Assembly: GCF_050436995.1 (NCBI RefSeq)
Contig: NC_134749.1
Coordinates: 13,162,001 to 13,226,000, forward strand
Length of the DNA stretch: 64,000 bases
Reading direction: 5' to 3'
DNA from: Anticarsia gemmatalis
Taxonomy: Eukaryota; Arthropoda; Insecta; Lepidoptera; Erebidae
This document shows, one piece after another, positions 40,173-50,618 of this stretch. The notes beneath the pieces were generated by a model that did no database searches, was not told the origin of the DNA, and saw nothing but the letters and a program-made list of their open reading frames with translations. Both the position numbers and the translations under genes were made by a program. Positions within the stretch are counted from its first letter, which is position 1. Every line of letters begins with the position of its first letter.

Positions 40173-43100
40173 GCTGCACGGGTGCGAAATCCGACGAAAA
40201 CATTATAATTTCATCCAGTTGACAAGTAACAGTAATCAAAATAATTTGATATTATCTCAACATATCTTATTTCAAATGAAAGTGGCATACATCAAAATTA
40301 ATTAACAAGATACAGCTACCGATCACACCTGGCCGTTACGGTATGTGGTTAGTAAAAATATGGATTATGTTACAAAGAAGAACTTGATGAGATATGATCA
40401 TAATTACTGGCCTTAGGCCATATGGCCTAGTATTATAGAAAGTAATAAGTTTTGATGAAGATGTGATTTATTTTTTATCTCTAAGTATTCTCAAGTCTTA
40501 GGTGACGTTAATATAAAATTAATAGTGATTTAATTATTCTAGCATTTATCTTTCGACAAACAAACATACATTATAATATATTTTGAGCACTAACAAGAAC
40601 TATAAACTTTATTATAATAATATGTAATTTTATACACCTAGCTAAATAATATATAATAATAACGACCCCAATTTTTCGAAGTCGCCAATTTGGAGATACA
40701 CATAATAGACTAAGCGCCAAACTTCTCTTTGACGGCGGGAGCGGAGAAACATAACTTTTTTTTTGCCATTTTTTTTAAACCTAGCGTGATATTCTGCAAT
40801 AATGCAAGTTAATTTAGTTTTACCCTATCTACATGTACATTATACATACTTAGGGTAAATTCGTAAAAAGAGCATCTACCTACAGCAACCCAAACACCAC
40901 CCGGTATCTCAATCATTAATGACATGCACACACAGTACGAAATTGTAGGCAAGTCGTAACTCATTTACAATTAATCATTACGGCTTTAGCGTAATGTATT
41001 CAGGGGTTAAAACTATTTGCATACTGCTACATATCTCTGCGTTAAGCTTTGTATGTAGTTGGGTTACGGATTTTACTGGATTGACTTTGGGTTAAGATAT
41101 TTAGTTTAAAGTGTGTTTTAGTTTCTGATCATTTTGATGAACTTATTCAGGCTACTGTAAAACTGAAAAGTGAAAAGGCAAAACTGAAAAGGTACTTTAT
41201 GTGTTTATTTGGCATGTAAACTTATCTCACAAATGTTGAGAGAATATGATATTGATGTGGTGAAAATCTTTACTAAAAACTAGCTATCAACTATACTGTA
41301 TTTTATTCAGTATTGATTGTACTAAGTTAGTCACCGCCTTCTTTACAAATTGCATAGATTTGATAATAAAATATCTTCAACAAGATATTTAAAAGGACGA
41401 CCTAGTCATAAATATATTAGTCAGATAAACAGTGCAAACTATTCAATAACAACATACATATTCTGATCCATTCAGAGTTATTCTCAAAAAAATGCAATTC
41501 ACAAACTTTCCATCAAATTCTCTATATCCAAAAACGATAAATTATTTTGATTTACAACCGACAGTTCTATATAATATCTTCACACGTGTCATGTGTGCCA
41601 GTGCTCAGCTCATGCGTATAAGATTACTGATTACGCTGATTGCCGGACGACTAATCACTTGCCGCTGCTTGAGTGACAATTGACTGACTGATTTTGTTAA
41701 TTGGTGCGAATTATTTAGAACTTAATTAGCACTTACTTACACAGTACTTTAGCTTAACAATTTTAGATGACAAAGAAAAGTAAGAACTGCTGTTTTTTTC
41801 TTAAAGACATGACAATCTTCTTACCCTTGCCCTAAATACTGAATAAAAAATATTTCTAGTGTTAAACAATCCAAACGTCATCGGTAGTCAAGCAGTAGAA
41901 GCTTTAAACAAACGTCATAATCCTTGCTACCATCAGAATTTGAGAGCAACAAAGCTCTGTATCGTTAATGATCCCTCCTTTCCTTTTCCATCGAAAAGGA
42001 TGCCTTGAGTTCGTTTTTCAGAGGAACCTTCAAAATTGTTGTACTGATATATAGTCCATGGATTTGCTGACAACTTACAAGTGCATTTAACAGTCTCACT
42101 CACAAACAAATTTTAGACCCCTCTAAAATGTTTTAAAACGAAAAAAAGTCTTAAAAGTATATCGATTTCATTAAAAATTAAACTACATTCGTTTGCAACC
42201 CTTGTTTTCTCAAGGAAATTGGTATCATCCCCTCAAACGCATTAAGTAAACTTTCTTATAACAACTTAATATTGAATGAAGTTGATGCAAGGGAAATTAT
42301 TTAGTAACGGAGGGAGAACTAAATACCGTTATAATTGAATAAGTACAAACCAATTAGATCAAGAATAACTTTTTAGAAGAATTAAATATTTTTTTCCATT
42401 TAGGTATAATAGTAACTTCATATTTAAGCAATAAGTTGTACGATCTAGGTTTAAAGTTCCAGCTTGTGACGATAGATGGCAGTAGGTTTACTTTATTAGG
42501 CAGAAAATGTGTTTTTTTTATTGGCGTTAGAAATTTAGGCACAGAATAATGAAAATGGTGGAACCAATACGCATTATATTTTGATTTGAGAATGAAAGGA
42601 AATTAATGCATCATTTTAGTTTAAATCACTAGAAAGCTGGCAGTAATTATTATTGTTTATAGACTTTTTCACATCGAACTGTTATTTCATAATTATTAAA
42701 ATAGACACCAATAGAACTCAGACAGTGCTATGAAATGCGACTGTTAACGTCGCAATATCTCGAAGAAAACATTTTCCTTCATTAAAAATTTCACTCACCA
42801 AGACAAAAAAGTCCTATGTGGTCTTGCATTCACGTCGTTAAAGCCTTTCTTCCACCAACTACATTTACCTTCGTACATTCTCTTTTCTGAAACGAAAAAG
42901 CCACCCCTATACCATGGGAACACGTTCCCATAACAAAATGATGCATTATTAAATTCTACACGTTTGATGTTCCGGAATAAATACGATATTGTATGACAAA
43001 ATTCCGTTTTTATATATGTCTGTTTAGACTGTTCTTCTTAGATTATTTTCGGGAAGAATGTTTGGGAATTCCTTTTAGCCAAAGAATTATTGAACGAGCG

Positions 43101-45017
43101 AAGCATAAAGTTTTGTGAATGAAAGGGTTATTTTGTTGTTGTGTCTAGGATGCTGATTGCAAACACAGCTGAATTTCAGATTGTCAAAATTTAGTCTGTG
43201 TTATACATAAATTTAAAATTTTTACAAACCTACGAAAATATTTTAGGGATTACTAAAATAAAAATGAAAAGTTTGTGCCTCGTTGAGAATGTATCCATAC
43301 GATTATATTTAAGTACTGAAATTTAGATAATCAGTTTATCAGTCTATTGCGGTTTAATTGCTTAACTGCTGATCCGTTTTTGATAGAATTCAGCGTGGAG
43401 AAACTTAAATAAATCCTTCTCATTGTAGGTTAAATCATTTACGCGAGCGGACACGTGTCCATCAATTAGTTGAGTCTAGAGATATTACAGCAACACGATT
43501 AAAATGAAAAAGAAAGTATTTTTAAGTATTATTTTGCTTTACAAATCATAATTATTTCCAATTCTACAACTTTTAACGTTATAGAATTGTATTTATCTCT
43601 TTCTAAATTAAATGTTGACCCATATACAGTAACAAAACACGAGACACTTGTCTCTATAAATACTGGAACACCATTAGGGAAACATTAAGAATTTAGAAGA
43701 GCGGCCCAAACAAGGAATGGAGAATCTTATTTATACCACACTCGTATGTTAAATTGTTTGGGGAAATAAATATTTTAAGTATACAACCCGTTTTTGGTAT
43801 AATTTTGGGCAATAAGAGGTGTATTATTTTAAATGTTAGACTAATTCTAATATTGTTAGCGTAAATATTATGAAAATAAATATTTACATAATTTTGTTAC
43901 ACAGAAAATTAAAAAAAAATGTGTGACGTAATTGACTACTAAAATTGCGTGAAAAAATAATTCTTATAAAGTACGCTTGAGGCGCTGCTGAATTTTTCAT
44001 ACATAATTTATTAATAGATCTTGGATCGTGGTACAAGCTTCGAGATTCTTGAGTCGAATGTTCGATTCGAAATAGTATTTAGTATAATGTAAATGTTTGT
44101 TATGGTAGCCGTATCTCACAAATAATCAACTCTGTTCATAGTCTACGTAAACTTATCTGCATAATATTGTGTGTGTACGAACATAAAATAAATAAATCAC
44201 ACGCCCAAGAAAACCCACATGATACAACATTACTAAAAATAAGTACTTAACAGTGTTGCCAACAAAACAACTCAAAACATTAATAAAAAAGAAAACAAAC
44301 AAAATCGTTCACTCTACACTTCTGTCACTTCACTGACCGTTACTAACAAACAGAACCCTTTAAATAAAATCAACCTTAGTTTTCAAGTCATAGAGTTCAA
44401 TATTGAATGGTAGGAACAAGTAATCTTAGCGAAATAAACAGACAACTTAATGTCAGACTGTCATCCACAGATTATGCAAAGTAGATTTTTTTTTTCTATT
44501 ACCATAATACGCGAAGCAGAATGTTTGATGTCATAAAGCAACGTGGGAAAGACTAACACTCAACCCAGTCTATCAAATCATCTGTCAAAGGAACATCAAC
44601 TTTATGACTAACAACATTAGGTTGTTTTTGATATTGTGGTCTAGTAATATGCGGGCGTGTTTGTCCGTTTGTTCCAAACCAAATTATCAAATTACAGCGA
44701 TATCAAATTACTGCTACCGGATCCTTTTTGTTCTTCAAATTGATTTCTAGTTCACTTTATAATGTTAGCATAAGTGAATGAACAAATATTCAACTTTGGT
44801 TATGTTCGGTAATTGTCGGCCACTTTCGTGTTTTAAATTATCATTTATTTTGATACAGGATGTTGAGTGTGTTTGTGCCCTTTGTTAGGACGTAAAATGA
44901 TAAATTGTTCGTGTAAAGTTTTGTAATGAGTCATGTCTTTCATGTACGTGTACCAAAATTGTAACTCACACGCTCAGAATTATGTCTGAGTTCCTTAAGT
45001 ATTGGCTTTCAAATCTG
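40173..45017. other. Intergenic, no gene seen
   Basis: AT-rich; longest open frames are about 60 codons with no recognisable product. A possible family A fragment (GAGGCGCTGCTGAATTTTTC) occurs near 43980. Confidence 0.45.
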
Positions 45018-45696
45018 GGGGCACGGAAGTGCCCCCGCAAGTCGAGCAAAAAAAAGCGGCACGGCCGTGACATCCTTTTCTCGAAGCAATTCGGGCTATT
45101 TTTGACACCCCTATAATTTCGTTGTGCATAAAACAAGAAGCCTGGATTTTCAGCAACTAATCAGTCATTGTATAAACACGATATATTTAAAATTTCAGTC
45201 AATTTGAACCAGTCGTTTAAGAATGACAACTTGTTGAAATTTTGAATTTTGTCACTCACTGATTCACTGACTCACTGACTCACTGACTCACCGATCATCA
45301 AAAGTCTAAGGTACTTCTAGCAGACTTAGAAGCTTAAAATTTAGAATACAAATAGGGTTTAGTGTCTTAATCATAGGAAAAATTTAATATTTTCTAATTT
45401 CGGTCTAGTTTTCTAAATACACCAACTGTAACAATAACTTTGTAATCTCATATAAATGTATAAGATTACAAGGTTACATTTGCAGTTAATGAATTATTAT
45501 TACTGTAGAAAATAAAATAAATAGGTGTAAATAGGTACCTACTATATAAGGCATAACGGGAGGGGGTAAAGGGTGGGTGAGGGTGTTTAGCCCATGAAAC
45601 TTAACAACATTCCCATAGGAAAATATGTTGAATTATGAAAAAAAAACGTCTTTCCATACAAATTGGACTTATGTTCGCTCTACAAAAAGAAGTGAG
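45018..45696. repeat. Unclassified interspersed repeat left of the palindrome
   Basis: Starts with a short hairpin (GGGGGCAC, loop, GTGCCCCC at 45018-45037), followed by a CACTGACT-type tandem tract at 45249-45297 and a G-rich tract near 45558-45585. It runs without a break into the left arm of the palindrome, so the palindrome may be the terminal part of this element. Resemblance to widely repeated lepidopteran sequence is from memory and needs a database check. No ORF. Confidence 0.5.
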
Positions 45697-45796
45697 ATGC
45701 CATCAAAAACATTCTGTAAAAACCTCAAGTCTCGCCGTAAAAAGTTGTGAGATCTATATAATACCAAGTCGATTAATCTATTTAGTCTCTACTTAA

Positions 45797-48314
45797 CCCG
45801 GGGTCATTGAGGTTGGGTCAAAATAACCCGTCTTGTTTACAATTTATAATAACTTCGTAAGTACGTGCACGACGTTGCCGTTCTTTGCAGTAGCTGGAGC
45901 CAATACGGCACTCTAAACCTTTTTAATGCGAAATCAGTTCGGCGGCGACCGCGCTGGGAGCTACACGCGTGCAATTTGAAAAAAGGTAAATATGACCCGT
46001 CCTCACAATTGACGTAACAATTATGCGCCTTTGTTTACTGATTGATTTTTACTATTGTTTATTGATTCTTTGTGTATTATTGACATATTTTTTTTGCTTT
46101 TTGCCTAGAATTTTGCTAAAAATAAAAATTTTGTCAATAGGTACTTATTATAAAATACAATGAACCGAGAGGAGAGAGAAAATCAACGTATTATCGCAGT
46201 TTTAGAGGAGTCTGATATGGAGGACGACTTACCTGATAATGACGATGAAGCGGAGGAAGAGGATCATGTTAGTGTTCGCAGTGAACCAAGTGATACAGAG
46301 CAAGAATGTTCGGACCATAGTTCGGATAGTAGTGATGACAATATCCCGCTCTCCGAAAGAAGAACAGAAATACAAGCTAGACCAAACCGTGAGCCGTCGA
46401 CGCAACAAGACCACCCAGTATCGCAGTCACGATATCTTGGCAAAGATGGCACTGTATGGCTCAAGACACCTTTTCGACAAAATGTGCGAACGAGGGCAGA
46501 AAACATAATTACTCAATTGCCAGGTGTAGCACAAGGAGCAAAGTTTGCTACTTCCGAGTTGGAATGCTGGGGCCTGTTTTTCAGCAATGAGATGTTACAG
46601 AACATTTTGAGATACACTAATGTACGTATCAAACGTAAAATTGAAGCCTGTGAAGATTTGTCAAAACATACTTATATGAAAGAATGCAGTATGGAGGAAT
46701 TTAGAGCATTTCTTGGTCTTTTATATATTGCTGGCCTTAACCGCTCGGGAAGACAGAATCTCAGTGACTTGTGGGCTTCAGATGGCACAGGTGTTGAAGT
46801 ATTTCGGCTAGTGATGTCTCAACAACGTTTTCACTTCATACAGAGCTGTCTGTGCTTTGATGATGACACTACCCGCGAGCAAAGGAAGCAGTTAGATAAC
46901 CTAGCACCCATCAGAGAACTTTTTGAAGCTTTCGTTGAAAATTGTAAGACAACTTATTTGCCGGGTGAGTGCCTAACTATTGATGAAATGCTTGTAGCCT
47001 TTCGAGGCCGATGCAAATTTCGACAGTATATTCCATCGAAGCCTGCCAAATATGGCATCAAAATTATTGCATTAGTAGATTCTACGAACTTTTATATTTT
47101 GAATCTCGAAATATATCCCGGAAAACAGCCTGTGGGTCCGTTTGCTGCTAGTAATAAACCATTTGATGTTGTGAATCGTATTGTGGGTCCAATTTCTAAA
47201 TCAAACCGTAATCTTACGTTTGATAATTGGTTCACCAGTTATGATCTGGTCCAGCATTTGCTGAAAGAACATAAGTTGACAGCGGTGGGTACTCTGCGTA
47301 AAAACAAAAAACAAATCCCTCCTGCATTTACAAAAACTCGTGGCATTGACGTGTTTTCATCTCGATTTGGTTTCCAAAAAGATATAACTCTCGTATCTCA
47401 TGTACCGAAAAAAAATAAGGTGGTATTGCTAATGTCAAGTCTTCACCATGACAATAAAATTGACGAAGCAAGTGGTGAAAAGCGAAAGCCCGAAATCAAC
47501 ACCTATTACAATAAAACAAAATGTGGGGTTGATGTCGCTGACGAACTAAGCGCCACATATGATGTGTGTCGTAACTCCAAAAGGTGGCCACTTACAATTT
47601 TTTATGCCATGTTAAATATGTCTGGAATTAATGGGCTTATAATACATCGCATAAATAATAACACACAAAACGAGAAGCGACGCTTTTTTTTGAAAAACTT
47701 AGGCCTTGCTCTAGTCAGTGAGCATTTGAAAATCCGCCAGAATGTGAATCGCTTGCCTCGGGAAATGCGCAAAAGAATCAGGGAATTTGTTGGTGAATCA
47801 TCAGAGGAGCCACCTGCAAAGATACCCAATTCCCGTAAAAGATGTCAAGTGTGTCCTGCAAAAAAAGATCGCAAAACAAAGCACACATGTCAAGCTTGTC
47901 ATAAATTTATTTGTCCTGAACATATAGTATCTTTCTGTAGTGATTGCATTTACAATGAAGATTCTAATTAGTTTTGTTAACTTTTGTTCAAAAGATATTA
48001 AAGTTAAGTTTATAAAAATGCCATTTGTAACCGAAAAGACTGGATATTAGTGTAGTAATGTCATTGACATTCAAGAGATCTCTGTTTTGTTCCTATCTTT
48101 AAGAGTTTATGTAAGAGTTGATTAAACCTAATAAAACATTACCTAATTATTATTATTATGTTTTATTAACGTAACTTAAATACCTTAGGACTAAAGTAAT
48201 AACAGAAATAATAATAACAATTAATAATTTTAAAAATACCATGAGTTAAATATATGGGTAATATTGACCCACCTCAACGTTCGCGTATCTGTTTTCTACC
48301 ACAATGACGCCGGG
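45797..48314 (+). mobile_element. Autonomous piggyBac-like transposon (2,518 bp)
   Basis: TTAA target copies lie at 45793-45796 and 48315-48318. Terminal inverted repeats are 45797-45813 (CCCGGGGTCATTGAGGT) and 48298-48314 on the other strand, matching at 15 of 17 positions. A second, internal inverted pair follows (45809-45829 and 48256-48275, around GGGTCA). It contains the intact transposase and an AATAAA at 48130-48135. The whole element sits at the centre of a perfect palindrome. Confidence 0.9.
46160..47971 (+). CDS. piggyBac-like transposase, intact
   Basis: A single uninterrupted exon of 603 codons, ATG to TAG. The N-terminus (about residues 1-90) is acidic and Ser/Asp-rich, then follows the DDE_Tnp_1_7 (piggyBac) catalytic core. 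The catalytic aspartates expected for the family are visible: Asp275 in LTIDEML, Asp355 in LTFDNWFTS and Asp458 in NKTKCGVDVADEL. Spacings of 80 and 103 residues are close to the 78 and 101 of the classical piggyBac enzyme. The C-terminus (about 562-596) has the cysteine-rich zinc-binding domain with pairs C562/C565, C577/C580, C585/H588 and C593/C596. The gene lies inside matching terminal inverted repeats and TTAA targets, so it may be an active autonomous copy. It cuts and pastes DNA at TTAA sites in the nucleus. Confidence 0.95.
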   Translation: MNREERENQRIIAVLEESDMEDDLPDNDDEAEEEDHVSVRSEPSDTEQECSDHSSDSSDDNIPLSERRTEIQARPNREPSTQQDHPVSQSRYLGKDGTVWLKTPFRQNVRTRAENIITQLPGVAQGAKFATSELECWGLFFSNEMLQNILRYTNVRIKRKIEACEDLSKHTYMKECSMEEFRAFLGLLYIAGLNRSGRQNLSDLWASDGTGVEVFRLVMSQQRFHFIQSCLCFDDDTTREQRKQLDNLAPIRELFEAFVENCKTTYLPGECLTIDEMLVAFRGRCKFRQYIPSKPAKYGIKIIALVDSTNFYILNLEIYPGKQPVGPFAASNKPFDVVNRIVGPISKSNRNLTFDNWFTSYDLVQHLLKEHKLTAVGTLRKNKKQIPPAFTKTRGIDVFSSRFGFQKDITLVSHVPKKNKVVLLMSSLHHDNKIDEASGEKRKPEINTYYNKTKCGVDVADELSATYDVCRNSKRWPLTIFYAMLNMSGINGLIIHRINNNTQNEKRRFFLKNLGLALVSEHLKIRQNVNRLPREMRKRIREFVGESSEEPPAKIPNSRKRCQVCPAKKDRKTKHTCQACHKFICPEHIVSFCSDCIYNEDSN

Positions 48315-48318
48315 TTAA

Positions 48319-48590
48319 AGGACCTTCTGTCTTAAGTTATTACGTATGTTATTATCATGCCAATTAAAAAAAAAATACCTTTAAAACAAATAGATCGACT
48401 TGGTCATCGCAAGAAAACACAAATTCGCCATTAACATTTCAGGAGCATTAACTTCTCGTCGTGCTGTGTAGTGTGATACATACTAATAATCAAATCATGC
48501 GATGGCCAGGTCGGTCTATTTGTTTAAGAGGTATTTTTTTTTAAATTGGCATGATAATAACATACGTAATAACTTAAGACAGAAGGTCCT
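48319..48590. mobile_element. TTAA-flanked MITE (272 bp)
   Basis: Bounded by TTAA at 48315-48318 and 48591-48594. The ends AGGACCTTCTGTCTTAAG and its complement begin arms of about 90 bp that pair with only a handful of mismatches. No coding capacity. TTAA targeting suggests mobilisation by a piggyBac-type transposase, but its ends (AGGACC) differ from those of its neighbour (CCCGG), so another family probably moved it. It shares one TTAA with the autonomous element. Confidence 0.85.
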
Positions 48591-49444
48591 TTAAGTAGAG
48601 ACTAAATAGATTAATCGACTTGGTATTATATAGATCTCACAACTTTTTACGGCGAGACTTGAGGTTTTTACAGAATGTTTTTGATGGCATTAATGTTTTC
48701 CTTGCAAATAAATCAGCAATTACGATAGGAATTAAATTTGGCAACAAAAGAAATATATTGCTTCCATCCATTTTATAGACTCTGATATTGCTTATCTAAA
48801 AATGAAAACGACAAAACAAACAAAATAAATTCTCTATTAAATAATAGAAATTACAATTACACTAAATGTAAATTATTCCGATAGTAGGTACTAAACCGAA
48901 TAATAAAATATTAGTGAATCAGACATAAAATGATTTTAAACCCATGCAACACGATGTATACACAAAGCATTTAGTAGGTAACAAGGCAAAGTAAATCGCC
49001 TTCTAAATCAGGATCTAAACTCCAATTTTTCTAAAGGAAGACCTGACTACCCTGGACTAAGAAATTAGGATACACTTAAAAGCATCTTATCATGTTGATG
49101 ACATAATCTAGTGTGTCCTTATTGCGTGTAATGACACCTCTCATATAGGATACATAAAGGATGCACATACGTGACCAACGTCATGTCCTCACAGGACGTT
49201 ATTTGTAAGCTTCCTGCAGGATACTGGTTTCATATATCAGAAGAATTTGTTGTCATATTAAAGAAATAATTGGAGGATATTGTGGTTACAAGATATACTT
49301 TTAATTAGAGCTTTACAGATAAGTTTATTTTTGTTTTTTTCGGTAGTATTTCTTTACCTACACAGTTCAAATCGGACATCTTCTTTGAATAGGTTTCGTG
49401 GTTATAAAGTGGGTAATACTCTGTAACCTATAGGTAGGTACATA

Positions 49445-50618
49445 TCTATACTTATAATAAATCTGTAGAGAGGTCAATTCTGTACATTGAATATATTTAA
49501 AAAAAAACCAATGGGGGATGTTTAGTAACGGATACTGATACCAAATCTGCAATTTATAATTTTCTTTTCTGTCTGTCTGTCTGTCTGTCCTCCGTCTGTA
49601 TGTGTCGCTATCACGTAAAAACTACCGGATAGAACGCACTGAAATTTGCTATATGCATAGAATAAGTAGTGGAGCAGTTTCTAGGATACTTTTTATCGCA
49701 TAATTTTTCATAGATTTTTAGAAAATTGAAAAAAATACGTAGAAATCTTTCGAACCTGCGTTTCCCTAAAGATACCATAGATGGCGTTGCGAATCCATTT
49801 CACAACATTCGCATAGTTAACGCGGCGCCTGCCGTATCGATACCTGTTGTTCGCACCAACCAATAGATGGCGTATAGTCCGCAACAAAGCATGTTTTTCC
49901 TAATTAATTTATTTTGATTGCTTTATTGTAAAAAAAATACCTTTGAAACAGGCTATACATTTATAAGATTTTCAAACATAAATGTTGTATGATTTATTAC
50001 ACAAAAATGTTGGTTTACGAGGGTCCGGTGCGGTCGGGATATCCTAGGTGGCAAACCGAATAATTTCGTTTGTGGTCGTTGTTCGCCGCTACTAACAGAT
50101 GGCGTTGTAGTTCGTAACACATAACCAAATTAATTGGTTGCGTTAAGGAAATAAATTGGATAGCTATGAAACAGACTATGTGGTAAGTTTTAAAAAATAA
50201 ACAACGGATGATATAAGTATAAAAAATAATTACGGGTTACGCGGTTTCGGACGTATCATCGTAAGTATACATTATTACGCGTCTGAAGAGCTCCGGCGCA
50301 GATAGGACCTATAATAATATTCTGAATCTAGACGGGTAAGCAATGGTCAGTCTATAATAAGGTATTATATTTTACACTGTAAACTGCTACGGATACAGAC
50401 GAGAGCGGAAAAGAAGGTAACCACAGGAAATCAGGCCTGCCTGAGCCTGTGTCACATTGTGTGCCCTTCGGGTCCCTTTCGTAAATAACCATTAGATGAC
50501 AAAAGAGTTGTTAACATTTTTATGTGTAGGTGTATCGAGTGCTTCGCAATTCGCGTGCTCAAACGAATAAGCAACAGTACGAAATTCACGCGAGCGGAGC
50601 CGCACGGGTCAGCTAGTA
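49445..50618 (+). repeat. Unclassified interspersed repeat (about 1.17 kb)
   Basis: Starts CTTATAATAAATCTGTAGAG, has a (CTGT)n run at 49568-49590, several AGATGGCG boxes (near 49790, 49865 and 50097), and ends GAGCGGAGCCGCACGGGTCA-GCTAGTA, the same kind of ending as the LINE 3' ends above. Probably a degraded retroelement; class not settled. Confidence 0.5.

Larger units (their letters stand above)
45697..48690. repeat. Perfect 100-bp inverted repeat around the piggyBac insertions
   Basis: Arm 45697-45796 and arm 48591-48690 are exact reverse complements over all 100 positions, checked base by base. Each arm ends in the TTAA used by the insertions. Without the inserts the arms would join into a perfect 196-bp palindrome centred on TTAA. 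The left arm continues outward into a repeat-like sequence (from about 45018); the right arm stops abruptly at 48690. Confidence 0.9.

Noticed and set aside
46229..47829. Antisense and alternate-frame open frames over the transposase
   Set aside because: Shadows of the 603-codon piggyBac frame.
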